64,000 bases of DNA from Thuidium tamariscinum (lineage: Eukaryota > Streptophyta > Bryopsida > Hypnales > Thuidiaceae). Under the pieces are notes generated by a model that worked only from the letters and a program-made list of their open reading frames with translations, was not told where the DNA came from and did no database searches. The stretch's first letter is position 1. Each line of letters starts with the position of its first letter. The stretch spans positions 10,604,501 to 10,668,500 of the forward strand of contig OX344758.2 of assembly GCA_947034885.2 (NCBI GenBank), given 5' to 3'. Made by a program: the position numbers and the translations under genes. Below are positions 45,594-59,409 of the stretch, piece after piece.

Positions 45594-48500
45594 GGCTTGT
45601 TTGGGCAGCATTCACAATTTTTATTTTTGTTGAAGGTATGCTCCCAAATTTGAAATATATTTTATTGGATGTAGGCAATCTAACACCCATCTTAATCAAG
45701 TAACAAATGTTGAACTAATTGTAGTTTCTTAACTTACGTGGGTGCCTAGCATGACTAATGTTGCCAAGACTTAGCAATGGTAGATTGTATAAAGAATGAT
45801 GAGTATGGTCTCCATCTACACTAACATAGGAAAGATTTATAGCATTAAATATTAGTATCTGAAGTTCAAATATGCATTTGAAAGAGGTCGAAAGGGTGAT
45901 TGCAAAAAATAGTTGTCCTATTTTGTGTCACACGTTGCATATTGATCTATTTTGGGCCATAACTTTTGTGTTAATGATTCAAGATTTATAGAAAAGGTAC
46001 TCATAACTATCATACACCTTCCTTAATTTTTTCATAATTTTCAAAAATATTTTACTATCCAAAAATAAACCCCAATTGAATGTCACATTTGTTAATTTGG
46101 AGGTTTTTAGTACTAAGGAGTACCTTTCTTTTTAATGATTTTGAGATGAAATTTTGAAGAGATGGTCTTCTAATAAACTTCTAGCTTTCCAGCAAAGGAT
46201 TTTTAAAAATAGTGGTGTGGAAGTCTACAAAGTGAGCTTCTTTCCATTTGTATTTTGAAACATACAAAGTATGATTTTGTTGGGGTTTTTGGTGCATGAC
46301 CATCTCCATAGAGTTGTTACAAATGGCCATTTTTATTTGTTTTTATTTACTTATTTTACTATTTTAAACTAATTTAAACATTGAAGTACCTATTTTTGTG
46401 AGATTTGGCACTTTCCTAGTTCTCCTACTTAGACAATTTTTCTATAAATTTCCTTTGGTGGTTACATTATTTCATATTTTAAAAAAAACTTAAAATTATT
46501 TTTAAAATTTTAAAATATGCTCAAAAAAATCATGAATATTATTGAAAACACAACAAAATTGATAGGTGTTTCTTGTAGTCACCCAAAACTACTTTCACTC
46601 TATGTTTGTTACTTCAATGTCCTTGGCTTTTATTATTGAAGATTATTTTACTTCACTACAATTTAGCATGAGTGGTGAAATTGTTGACAATGTACAACAT
46701 CATCCACGTAAACTAAGTGGTAATTGTTGTTCATTGGTTACACCCTATATTTTTTTATACACATTTGGAGTCTTGGCACCATTAGTAATTATTAGGTACA
46801 CTAAATAACAATATCCTTTAAGGTGATGGCCACTGCCTCCAAAAAGCCTTTGGGTGAATTTAAAGTTTTTCTAATGTTCAAGCTTGTAGAGCCATTACAT
46901 CTAAAATATGGTGATTTCTTCCATTATATTGTAGATACTTCAAAATAACTTCAAAAAACATTAAAATCCAAAAAGTAGCTCAAAAAAGCAATTTGAATAT
47001 TTGAAAATAAAAAATTTCTTTGCTTGAATTCTAAAGTTTATGTAGTGTTAATTATAATATTCTAGTTTGATTATAAAAATTTTAATTTTTCCTATGAGAG
47101 TTGTATTTGAATTTCAATATTTGAAATCTACTTTTGGAGAAATTCTAAGTTTATAAATCAAATGGGGTGGTAAACAGTAACATGTGGTTAGGTGTACAGG
47201 TGGACATTGTACAAAAAAATTAGTACTTTTTACTCAATTGTCTTTCACATTTACAATTGAGGTCTTTCAAAATAATATTCCAAAATTTTTAAAAGTGATA
47301 TTAGACCAAGTACTTTATTTCACATTTAGCATTTAAGGGTGGAAAGTCCTCCCTCTCGGCACGGCCAAAAAAGGGGTTGTGGCAATATGAAGGCCAAAAT
47401 CATCATTCATCATATGGATGAATTGAACATCCAAGAGTCTACAATATTTCTACATGTGGCATTCAATTAATTCGAATTGATTAGACATTCTAATGTGTTT
47501 CTTTTCTAAATTGACCAAGATGTCATGTTATAAAGTTGATGAGAATTTGATAGAATAAAGTTCAACACTTCAGCTCTAAACAAATTCAACATTTCAATCT
47601 CATCTAAATCAATGAGTGAAAATTTGCATTCACTTGACATAATAACAACAAAGATCTTCATTATAAGCCTTAGCTTTCTATGACATCTAACAAGTCTATT
47701 TTTTATAATGTAGCTACATTGTGAAATTTGATTATTTAATTAGAAAGCAAGGTTAGTGTCATTTTTTAAACATTGAAGAAATTATATAATGTAGTAGTAC
47801 TTCAATTTATACTAATTTACATTAGTACGTAACTACGTATGATTGTGGTAAATTAGTGTCACATCCATAGATTGAATAATAAAACAAATTGATCATTTCT
47901 ATTTTATCCAATTAGTTTGTAAGATACTAATTTGATATAGTTTAACTTAGACAATTTTACCAATATATCCTATTTCTATATAACACTAATTAGACTATTT
48001 TGACTGTGATAAATTTGTGCCATACACAAATAGAATGCATTGATGTACACCTAAAATGAACTATAGATACTTTGTCCCCCTATGGCTATGCAAGAGAAAT
48101 GATGAAATTTTTTGTACATTGAGCAAAATAATGTTTATGATGCAATGTTGCTTCTATTTGTGGTTGCATTAATTTTGAAAATAATATGAATTAATTTTAG
48201 ATTAGTAGTGAAAATGTTGTAGAAGTCTATTGGCTAGGAGGCACAACCAGTAAATATTTGAAAACAATGTGAAGGCTCGTATAAGATGCCATTTAATATT
48301 GTAAGGTAAAAATCATATACTTTTTTGAAACAATATATGGTTTCTTTTAATAAAAATGAAGGATATAATTAGTATATGATGTTTTATGATGATGAATGTT
48401 ATGAAAAAATTAGGACATAGGATAGAATAATTTAATTCACTAAATTTTTTATTAGTTGGCTAATTTTTTATTAGTTGGCTAAATTGTGTGAAAAATCATG

Positions 48501-51500
48501 TAAGCCTATAGATCCATTTTGTGATCCTCATTCTTAGCATCTAGACTATAATTTTTGTTAAGACAAAATTGGTCCCTAGCAACTTCTATATTTATAGGAT
48601 GTCTATGAATCCAATGTTGTGATCCTCATTTACAACATCTATTTTGTAACTTTCAATAAAGAGACAAAATGGTCCCTAGCATCGGTTACACACATAGGGA
48701 GTCAACATTGCATTATTGGATGTAAGTTTACGTTGTTATATACTCATTGCACGTAGTATCTGTGACGTTTTGCATAAATGCCATTTTTTAATTATACTAT
48801 TGTAAATGTCAAAAATGAAGTATCTAGACTTAACAAGGATCATCCAATGCATCCAATGCATCCAATGCATGCAAAAGTGGTAGTCATTGCCACACATACA
48901 AATGTGTGGACTTAATATGGATCATATAATGTGAGCTTGTGATTTTAATGTGCACATGAAGTGTCAATTTTGAAAACTTGAATATGGATGAAGTATTAAT
49001 GTTTTGTTCCATTTTTATTGTATTTTTGTATCATTGTTTAGAAAAAGAAAGGTAATACTAACAATTAACACTAAAATAGGATGACAACATTTGAGTACAT
49101 TGCCAATTATAATTCAGTATAGTTTGTTTTAAATTTGGCTCAATAAAAAAAATCATAGAATCTATAAAATCAATAAAATTTGAATAATATTTCCACTACA
49201 AATATCCTTCAAAGTCACATGGTTATAAAATTTATAAGGAGTGATTTCTATTTTTATGAATTAGCCAAATTTAAATTCAAAGACAATATGTTCATAGGAT
49301 CAAATTATTACTCAAGTAAGAGATTAAAAGCAAGAATCAATTGACCCATTTAAAAATTGTCACACCTACATTACCATAATGAAGTTTTTCATTACTTTCA
49401 TTAAGTATTGGCCAAAATAATTCCCAACACCACTTTATCATTTTCTCCTACATTTCAAATACTCACTATTATGAATTTCCTATTTGTTTGTTCACCATCC
49501 AATAGTAGTAGTGAACATTATGTTGAATTTAGATATGATTGCTTCAAAAATAAAGCGGAATCTTCATTTCACATGATTTATATGTATGATGACCTTCATT
49601 TTACATTTGAAGAAATCTTGACTCTCTATTTACTAGAGTGTTGTTTGACTTTGGCCAGCCATGCAAATATAGGAAGTTGAAAGAAAAAATGGAAAAAATA
49701 CCATATGACATGACACTTTATGTGATTGTAGATTATGAATTTCTAAAATTTAAATGTTTTTTATTTATATTTATATTTTATTTCTAAATTTTTATTGTTT
49801 TCATTTTTTCTACATTTGTACAATTGCCCAAAGTTAAATAGCCTTCTAGAGAGTTCAAATTTTCAATGAGGTGTTTGGTTTCTCTTGGTGAGCAAAGGAG
49901 ACATTGAAGGTTACTTCTCAAGCCTTGCAAGAGATTAAGTGAAGGACATGAAGAGTCCCAAATAGACATGATACTATAGTGTTTTGGTTTAAATAAATTG
50001 AATGGTGTGCTTTATATACTTAGAAATCTAGTGAGAGTATACATTGGTCTAGGAAATGCAAGGATCCAAGTTGCAAATAAAAAATTATGGCTCCTCAAAG
50101 TTGGCAATGTCTAGGCTACAAACCCAAGGTGTGAGATGTAGAAGTATATGTTTTAGGAAACCAACAAAACACAATGAAAACCAAACATAATTAAAAGATT
50201 TACTTTCCATCTTCAATCGTTCTTAACTTTGGCAAGGGATTCTTTTCATCTTGCAAACAATTCAACCAACAATATGCCCATGAAGCTTCCAAAGCTCTAA
50301 ATTCATCTACAACGACAACTAGACTAATTCATTTCTCTCACAACAACCAGCAATACGACCATTTTATAAATTTTTATTGACGACTTGACAAATTGATTGG
50401 AATCCCAGACTCACAACACAACACAACAACAGCTGGTTCCAAGTCCAACAATTTGACACACAACAACAATAGATTAGTACTACTATAATTTGAATATTTG
50501 AACTCAATTGAAGGAATACACAAGTACAAATTGTCAATGAGCCATATACAAAAAATAATTTGAAAACAAAAGACAACTTGACCTTGCTTAATAGCCTATA
50601 ATGTACCATGACTTGTCTTATTTTGGATACTAAAAGGTACCTAGTTGATTAGCCACTCTTCTAATCTTGTCAACTTGCTTTTCAAATCTACAAAGAAGTC
50701 TTTTACATTCACATGCTCTATTTAGCAATTTGACTCTTTAAAACTGAATTATAGTGTCTTATTTACACCAAAATGGATCAAAAAGACAATAAGGCAAGTT
50801 GAATAAAATTTCTATGTCTACAACTATTAAGAAATTAGTGAGGGACGACTTGATTTCACTATTTAGTGTAAGCTCAAGACCTTGATTTTTGAATGACCTT
50901 TCGGATTTCTATATTAATACATACATACACACATATATTTATTTATTTATTTAAGATTATAAGGTGCTTTTTGAGGCAATATAACTAGAATGAAACAAAA
51001 TGTGGATGAATAGGGTGAAAGGAATCTAAGACAACTATGAAATTTGAAGAAAAAAAATGATAGTTGGAAGGGTTCATTTTAAAAGCATGGGGAGTTCTAT
51101 ATCCAAAAAAATATGACAATTGGAGAGTTTAATTCTTTTATAGAAAATTCAATTTTTTCCAATAGAGACTTTAATTCTTTTTTTAAAACAATAAATACCT
51201 TTGAATTTCAATGAAAATTTGAAAATAGGCTATAAAAATTTGGATTGTAAATTTGAATTTATAAAAGTATAAATGTTAAATGGATCTATTTTGCATCTAT
51301 AAGGTTTAGGGTTCATACTTGCAAAATAGTGAAATCTTTACAACTGATAGAAAAAACATAGTCATAATTCCAAAAAATAAATACAAAACATCACATTCAT
51401 AAGTTAAAAAATTAGCACTCCATAGTTGTAAATCAATGATGTTAGCACAAGAGCATAGAGATGTGAGCCTACAATCCTTGAATCTAATTGTATATGTATA

Positions 51501-52031
51501 CCTGCAACCATTTGAAGGTGCTCATAGTATATGTGCCTATAACATAGGTACTTATAACATAGATATCTATAACCAAAGAAGGTATTAATAATATAAATTC
51601 CTAGGCTCATGGCCTCATAGATTCTATGCTCATATAAAACTCTCCATTGCCAATTCATTTTTCCATATTTCTAGTCAATATTTCCATATTTTTAGTAGAA
51701 TTACAAATGAAAAGCCAAAGAATATTATTGAGAATTGATTTCCAATAGAAACCTAATACTTTTGACTTCAATATCCATGTAAAATTCCCACTACCAAAAT
51801 CTCTACATATCAAATGGACCCCGCAAGCTTGAGCTAGTTATATTTGGTAGTGTTCAAAACAAGAAAGCCATGTCAAATTAATGTGGATGATAAAAAAAAT
51901 AATAATGAGGCAGGATTTCAAACACCAACAACCTATTGTACATGAAAAGATACATAAAAGAAAAATCCATGCAAAACAATTGTATAATATATGAAAGAAC
52001 AAAAGAATTAGTTATGTATTCATGTAGCTAG
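45594..52031. other. AT-rich intergenic DNA, no gene
   Basis: About 6.4 kb without a credible gene. Frames at 46566-46808, 49408-49680, 50364-50609 and 51404-51658 have no domains. Small tandem repeats are present: a 19-base unit TTTTTTATTAGTTGGCTAA twice near 48438-48481 and a 9-base CATCCAATG unit three times at 48841-48867. No bounded element could be defined. Confidence 0.45.
48841..48867 (+). repeat. CATCCAATG x 3 tandem repeat
   Basis: Three perfect 9-base units in AT-rich DNA. Confidence 0.9.
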
Positions 52032-53380
52032 GGTTACTATTTTGTGAGCTTATGAGCATGAGCTTGTGAGCTTGTGAGCCTATTTAGTTTTTTAAACATT
52101 CCATCTAAAATTTTTGGCCAAATTTTATTAACTCTAATAAATTTTAGTGCTTAGTATTACGAACTTATTATAGTGGACCTATTACTATAGTCCCTTGAAC
52201 AACTTTGTTGTACCATTTATTGTACTTTGCTAGATTTTAAGAAGAAAAAAATTGGTGATTATTTAGATTTTTTTTGAAATCAAATGAGGTTATTCTATTC
52301 AAATTTAGATTTTTATGATCACTCTCCTCCATCTTACTTCTTAGTACCCCTCGACGCCAAAGGATACTAAGAAGCAAGACAGAGGAGAGTGATCACAAAA
52401 ATCTAATGAAGCTCGACAAATATTATATCAAAATGATAAATGATAAATGATAAATCCTCTTCTAAGCGTTAGGAGGTACTAAAAAATAAGAAGGAAGTAA
52501 TCAACTAAACAACCATTAGATTAAAAAAGAAGTAGATCCCCTCATGGGATGTACAAAAGGACAATGATCAACTAATCAATAATCCTGTGTAAGAAAGTTT
52601 ATTTCTTACAAACTTAATCCCTATCAACTAAATACTTTTCTTTTAAAACCTTAACAAGTTCCATTATTGATACATTAAGACAAAAGTGTAGGTGCCCTAC
52701 ATTGGCCTCTAAGAAGACCTATGCTACTACAAGATAGTCATGAACAAAATAAAATTTGGGGTTGCCAAGATTTTTCCACATATAATAAAATCCTATGAAC
52801 AAATTTTTTCCAAAATTTAAAGAAGTTCATCAACCTACAAATAAAGAGGGAATAATTGATACCCTCCTATTAGTCTTGAGAGGACTTATAATGCTACAAG
52901 ACATGATCAACCAAAATAAAATTTAGTGTAGCAAAGATCCTTATCAACAAATTAAAAAAAAATCTAAACAACTTCAATAAGAATACATCAATAGAAAACT
53001 ATTGGTACCTTTTTCTAAGCCTTAAGAGGATCTACATTATTATAGGATAATGATCAACCAATATTTTATACAAACTTAATTCCATCTTCATTCATCTTTC
53101 ATATCAATCGAGTTCTTCATCTTTGTAATGTATACTTCTAAATAAGATTGAAAATTAGAATTTTCATTTGAATTCAACATAACCATAGTAATAGGTCCAT
53201 GGTAATAAATCCACAAAAGTAAGTACTAAAATTTATTAAAAATAAAAAATTTTGATTCAAATTTTAAGATGGAATCTATTTTAATGAATAAAATTAAGTT
53301 TTCTAATGCTTCTTCACAAATTTTAAGCTCTATACTTATAGAATCCCTATTCTACGTTCACATGCTCATAGAGTAGCACC
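52032..53380 (-). mobile_element. TIR element, second of an inverted pair
   Basis: Reverse-complement relative of 7381-9528 without its ~0.8 kb insertion. The left end GGTTACTATTTTGTGAGC and the right end reversed, GGTGCTACTCTATGAGC, are imperfect inverted repeats rich in TATGAGCATG words. It also contains an internal inverted pair near 52322-52397 ('ACTCTCCTC...TTAGTACC' against 'GATACTAAGAAGC...GAGGAGAGTGATCAC'). No transposase. Confidence 0.55.
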
Positions 53381-53983
53381 ACTGTTCACGTGGCTTCAAT
53401 ATTCTATGGCTTGTGTATGTGGCTTCACATGAACAACTCTTCATTACTGCACACTATTATTGTCAAAATGATATATGCCCCCCTTTTGTTTAAAAAAGGA
53501 AAAATCATGTGAATCAATTCCAACTAAAATCATGAATTTGTCAATTTCTCAAAATTAAATAAATTCTTAAGATTTAATATTTTTTTAAATTTTAGATTTA
53601 TTCTTGAAGGTTTAAAATTTCCACCCATCAAAAATTTAAACTGCTATTGATTTCTTGAATTTTTAGGATACAATTTATTATATATCAAGTTATTTAAAAT
53701 ATCTAAATTTAAAAAATACAAATTCTTAAGAATAATATTACAGAATATCAAAATTCAAATTCAAAAATTTAAAATTTAAAAGACTAAGATTTACTAATTA
53801 TGAACATAGGTTGTATGAAGTGTGAATTCAACTCTACAAAATTCTACACTAGAATTGATTTCTTGAGATCCTAAAATCAGAAATCTTATCATCTTTTTTC
53901 AAGAAAAATATTCAAAATCATGTCATTAAATCCAAGTTTTCACACAGCATGAACAGTTTTAAAAGTCAATATTATTGTGCTAA
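53381..53983. other. AT-rich intergenic DNA, nothing recognised
   Basis: Nearly pure A/T in places. No feature supported. Confidence 0.45.
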
Positions 53984-56626
53984 TTAACCCTTAAGGATGA
54001 ATTGATGATCGTAGAAATCATTCATTTTGATTCCATGGGAATCATTGTTACGAAAGAAAACAAAAAAAAACAAAAAACATATTGGAAGTCAAACTATTGA
54101 AGAAGATTTCCCCTTTCTTTTCCTAATTCCAAAGATGAATAGTTGCACTTTTGTCCTACACAAGCGAACGCCTTGTCATTCATTAAACAAAATATGTCTG
54201 TGGCATTGTTCATGGATTAAATATATTTCATATCTCCCTTGGACTAAAAATATTGAATGCATAGTTATATTCCTTGATCTTCTCAATTTTTGAAGTTTTC
54301 AATTGCTTAATAACTTGCTCTCAACAACTTCTTGCCTCTAATATAAAGAAGATTCACTACAAGAGAAAGGGGTGTTTTAAGTGAGTTTTTAAGTATAGTC
54401 CTAGACATTAAATTATAATGCATGTATTTCTAATAAATTTTTGTTGAAAACTGCCTTAAAGGTCATTACTTATAATTTGATGTATAGGACTATACTTAAA
54501 ACTCATTAAAAATATCCCTTTCTCTTGTAGTGATCTAAAGCAAACTTGCTATTCCAACATAACAACATTCCTTGCAAATTAGCCTAGACATAGTGACTAC
54601 AATGATCCGTGAAGGACAAAGGGCATTTTTTTTTAAAAGTCCAAAATTGTCAACTTTCAATGCAGTGTTCAAAATTCAAAATCGATTAATTTTTTTTTGG
54701 ATTCAAAATATACAAAGTTTTATTAAACAAGAAAGAAAATTTATAGAAAAAATTTCAATCTATTTGGTAATCTAGGTTGAAAGATTATAATGTTTGAAAT
54801 ATAATTTTTTTCTTTCATTCCTTCAAAACATGGTCAATAAACTTTAAGTTTTTATAGTAAAATTTTTCTTTTACAAAAAAAATGAAGATTCTCACTATTC
54901 CTAAGTACATGACGTAAGATTCATTGATAAAAAATTTCACAAGCAAATATTGAGTCTAGCTTAGTACACTAAATCATTCTACAATATGAGAACAAATGAA
55001 CTAGAAATACACTAGTCATTTTTTTGATGATTTCTTGTAGAATGAAGAATTTTTTTATTTGAAAACTGAATGGTGAAAAGTTAGAGACAAACATTTAAAA
55101 TGTGTGTAAAAATTTCAAGTACTCTAACATCATAAATTACAAGATACTAGGGCTTGAAGCTTAAAGAAAATGCTTTTTCTAGGATTCGCCCCATTCAAAA
55201 TAGCTAACTAATGTGATTTGAAAACTAAGAATTGTATTTACAAGGACAATTGTATGCAATACTTTATATGTTACATACATACAAAATTGCAAAAGTTGAT
55301 AAGAGTGTTAGCAAAAAAAATACCTAGCAAATGCTTGAAGTGCTCTAAAAATTTATAGCAATATAACTTTTGATCCAAGCATCCAATTGGCAAAAAAATC
55401 ATATTATCACTAAAGATGTTGATGTTCACACCTTGTATCAAAATTCAATGAACATGCAACCAAAATTGACTTCATAGAAACCTATTTGGGTTTTCAATTG
55501 TTAATTCACTCAATTATTCTTCGTGAGATAAAGCAACTACCCTCAATTTTCACCATTATCAAATAGCGACTAGTACAGATTATTGTTGACAAAAATGCTA
55601 AGAAAAACATATCATCAATAATCAATCTTAGAAAGACCAATGATTACCACTTTAAATATTTATTATTATCTATGCAACCAAAAAATACAAGCAAAGCAAA
55701 ATCGGACTCTTAGAGTTTTCTTTTCATCACCAACAAAATCCAACCTAAACCTCCAGGGACAAAATGGATTTTAGATAGGTTCTTGTGGCCTCAATTTTTA
55801 ATGATGATTTTTTTTGAAACTTTCTCATAAAATAGAAAACTGACTAGCTTTGTGGTAATATAATTTTTATTTCAATTAGTGCCTATGAGCAAAAGTTATA
55901 TAACAAAAAGCCCAAATTTCAACTTGGTAAGCAAAAAAATAAATCCACAAAATCTTGAAATTAGATTTTCTTTTCTTTTCTTGAAGATTAGATTTTTGTC
56001 TATATGTCAAGTTTAAATTCATTCCATTTGGATTAGTGATGATAAAGTTATAAACAATCTTGATTTTTGAGCAATCTAAGCACCTTCTTAAACGACAACT
56101 TATAAGATTCATTTGTAAATGCAACTTTGACAATTTATCAAAAACAATTCTTTGACAAGGTTAAGTTTTCTAGTTAGAACAATCTCATAGTTGGAATTTT
56201 TGCTTTTCAATCCCAATTCTAGACCTATTAATGCTCTAGTTTTTTTGCCAATCTTGAACTACTTCAACTTAACAATTTTTTAACAAATGAAAATCAAGCA
56301 ATTTTTTTCAAATTTTTTTTCTAAACTCTCAACTCAATTCAACCAAATTTTTTTAAATTGAAAGTCCAAAATACAAAATAATCCCACAAATGACAATCAA
56401 AGTCATATGAAAATGCAAGCCAAAGCTCATAAATGCTTTTTCTTTTTAAACTTTGAATGCTAATATCTTACAATTTATACAATCAAACTTCATACCACAT
56501 GATCTCAAACAAGTGAAGTATAAGATCCTACGATTAGATTCTATGTTTCCTTGGATAAACATAGCAAAACCTACAATTTTGACTGTTTTTTTTACAAGAA
56601 AAATGGCCTTGGGCCTTCAGGGGTAA
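53984..56626. mobile_element. Possible long TTAA-family element, ~2.6 kb
   Basis: Left end TTAACCCTTAAGGATG. A candidate right end GGGCCTTCAGGGGTAA at 56611-56626 mirrors the family terminus with a mutated TTAA. Between them lie a nested CACTA-type element (54355-54532) and DNA with scattered similarity to 22900-23760. No transposase frame survives. The pairing of these two ends is inference and the block may be composite. Confidence 0.3.
54355..54532. mobile_element. CACTA-type miniature element, 178 bp
   Basis: Left end CACTACAAGAGAAAGGG is mirrored at the right (CCCTTTCTCTTGTAGTG). The arms stay complementary for about 60 bases (shared 'TTAAGTATAGTCCTA' arm). Flanks ATT and ATC give an imperfect 3-base duplication. 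It has the same terminus type as 11533-11684 but different arms, so it is a separate subfamily. Confidence 0.75.
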
Positions 56627-56649
56627 GACAGCCATGGGGTCCGATCCAC

Positions 56650-59409
56650 ATACTAAAATGAAAAATAAAATTAAGTCAGCCAAAAAATAGTAAAGATGCT
56701 CAGATGCTCATCTTGGTGTGTAAGTATATCAGTTGAGAATAGATATCAGTGGCTTCGTCAATGCAATTAAATCAAAACAAAGAATCAGAGTTAATGCTTC
56801 AAATCTCATCGTCATACACCACATGTTTACCTGTAGTGACTGTATTATAATTATGCCCAAAGGCCAATTATGGTCTCAAGCAATTCCACTGTAACAGCTG
56901 TTCTTAACTGTAAGTTAGTTAATGTCAATGAGGTGATGTAAAAAGAAAAGGAAAGAAAGAAAATGTCAATGAGGCGAGGCAGGTCTAACAAAGGTCCAGA
57001 ACATACGTGAATATCCATTGTCAACGCTACACATTCCAGAATCTTCACCATCCATTCCAAGATCTATTTGGGTCAGTTCCAGTTTGTGGGAATAGGGAGA
57101 AGACTACGAAAGTAATGTCCTCAATGAAACCGTAGATGTTACAAATATATGACTGAGTAGGAAAAACGATTCCCAACACGACCAAGAAGCTTAGTATACC
57201 CGTCGGTGTTTCAAGTTATAACGCGGTAAGCAGGCCATTGCCATTCCGACTGAAAAATTTTGAAGCCCGTTCAAACTTGCAACTTTCAAGATCTGCAACT
57301 TGTAAAAGCTCGTTTGATTTCGAAACTGTGAAAGCATGGCCTATCGATCCTTTAGTCTTTTGCAATTTGAAGCTAAAGATGTCAGAAAAGTTGCCACAAA
57401 AATAACTGGCTTGTGCCAGCCAAAGCGTTCATAGCGACGTTGCTTCTTGATCCTTGCCCTTGTGATGAAATTCCGTTTCCTTTGTTTCGGGAAAAAAAGA
57501 AAGATCTGCCCCTTTCAGAATATTGCAAGGGGAAGGAATCCACGGCAGGCTAAAGTGCTAAGCGATTGTATTGTACTGTACAATCTGCAACTAGCAATCT
57601 ACTACTGTGGACCTTAATTAAATAATGTTGGGTGGAAATCAAATAATCATCAGTTCAACAGAGAGACAAAAAGACTGCAAGTTGACTTCAAGCTCGAGTC
57701 CCCATCCAACTCCTTTCCACAGCTGAATGTCATGAAGTCCCATGCCGCCTGAGATTGGCAGCAAGTCAGATCCCACATGCCTGGCGAACGAAACGGGCGC
57801 TACTACCGAAAAGTCAAACTCCAGTACCATGCAGACACAAAACAAAACCAGCGGATTCAAGGCAATCACAAGGTGCCGTGCCGAGCCGTGCCATTCATGA
57901 AACTAGTGCCAGTTAACCCGAACTTCGATACAGAACCGTATTCAAACAGTAGCAGTAATATGGACAGACACACGCAAAGCAGCACGACGACAGGGAAATA
58001 CCATACAATGGCTATAGACTATGACATTACTGAGTGTTATCTCACAAAGACTTAAAACCTTGTAACAATTATTACTAACTGAAAACAACTCCGAAAGACT
58101 GCAAAGCTTGAAACTATTGTCACTAACAGAATATAACATCGAAAGACTACAAGTTCGTACTACTATTAATAACAGGAAATATAACACCGAACGTCGAGAA
58201 GATGCACCCATTATTGCAACCTGAAACGCCATCCAAAGACTCGCAGACGGTGAGGACTTTAGGCAAAAACAGAAAGCAATGCAGATGGGTCGACGCTACA
58301 AACTACAAACCCGCATTACAATCCCAGTCAATTCTAATAGGGAAAAATTCGGACAGATATCACCACGCAAAGCATCTAAGAAATACAAAACAAACGTACT
58401 GGGATCGAGAAGGCAAGTCCAAAATCCAACGACAAAATCATGACAACATCCAGCCAAACAAGTCCACTAGACAACTGAAGGTCCCATCTGTGCCAAATTG
58501 GGTACACAATACTCGAAAGAAAAGCACGGAAGTAAAGTCATTCCAGTTCGATGGATCCAGACTGAGATACAGGAATGAAAGAAACAATGACGTGCACACA
58601 AACACAAGGGGAAAGAAAAACCCGAAGCGAAACGGAGGATAGAATGCAATGCCATATCGCGAGAGCTTTGTATGCTGATTACAAGGTCCAAAATCCACAA
58701 AGCTGTCTGTCGAGGACAGGATCGACCAATGTGCTTGCCACTAAATGCTGAAAGAAATCAAGGAGGGAAGGACAATGTCGGAACCAAGTCAATGCCCGAA
58801 CCACTACCCGGGCTGCGCGGGGCTGAAACCGAGCACACAGACCTCGCACGCAATGCGTGAAACGAGGACAGCGATCCTTGCTCGGAAACATTCAATCCAG
58901 GACCGTGTGTGTGCGCGGCCACAGCACCACGCAGGGAGGGCCATCAGTGGTGGTTCGCTCTTGACTCGTTTCCTACCTCCACTCGCCGTCATTGTATGTC
59001 TGTCTGTCTGTCTGACTGTCGAGTATAATCCGAATTGTAAAGGGGCCTGAAAATTAATCGAAACTAAAATGGCGTCTTCGATGAGTCCTGATCGATCCAA
59101 ACTCCGGACGACTCCTGCATAATTGCATGAGATTCTGGGAACTACCTCCTCCTTCCCCCTGAGGAACGCTCAAGACCACGCTCAATGTGAGATAACACAC
59201 AATCTTGAAGGCTCCTCAAAACCCAGCGGCGGCACTCTGCTGCGTCCACCACCACAAGTGAACAATATCACCATGTGTGGTAGACCAGCAGAGGACCCTC
59301 ACCTCCTAAAACACCCATGCCCGTCATATGACTACCAAAGGGAAGAAGACCCGGCTGCTCGGACACAGCCTGCGTACCAACAACACGCGGGCTGAAGCCC
59401 GCCAACGCG
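56650..59409 (-). other. 3' flank of the homeodomain gene, GC-richer
   Basis: Composition rises from about 56650 towards the gene. The part nearest the stop codon (59409 downwards on the minus strand) is presumably 3' UTR. Frames at 57777-58055, 58202-58642 (146 codons) and on the minus strand at 58438-58698 overlap one another and show no domain. A TGTC/TCTG microrepeat lies near 58995-59020. No second gene could be supported, though a non-coding transcript is possible. Confidence 0.4.

Noticed and set aside
58202..58642. 146-codon plus-strand frame
   Set aside because: Lys/Arg/Asn/Gln-rich without a domain and overlapped by minus-strand frames. It lies in the probable 3' flank of the HD-Zip IV gene.
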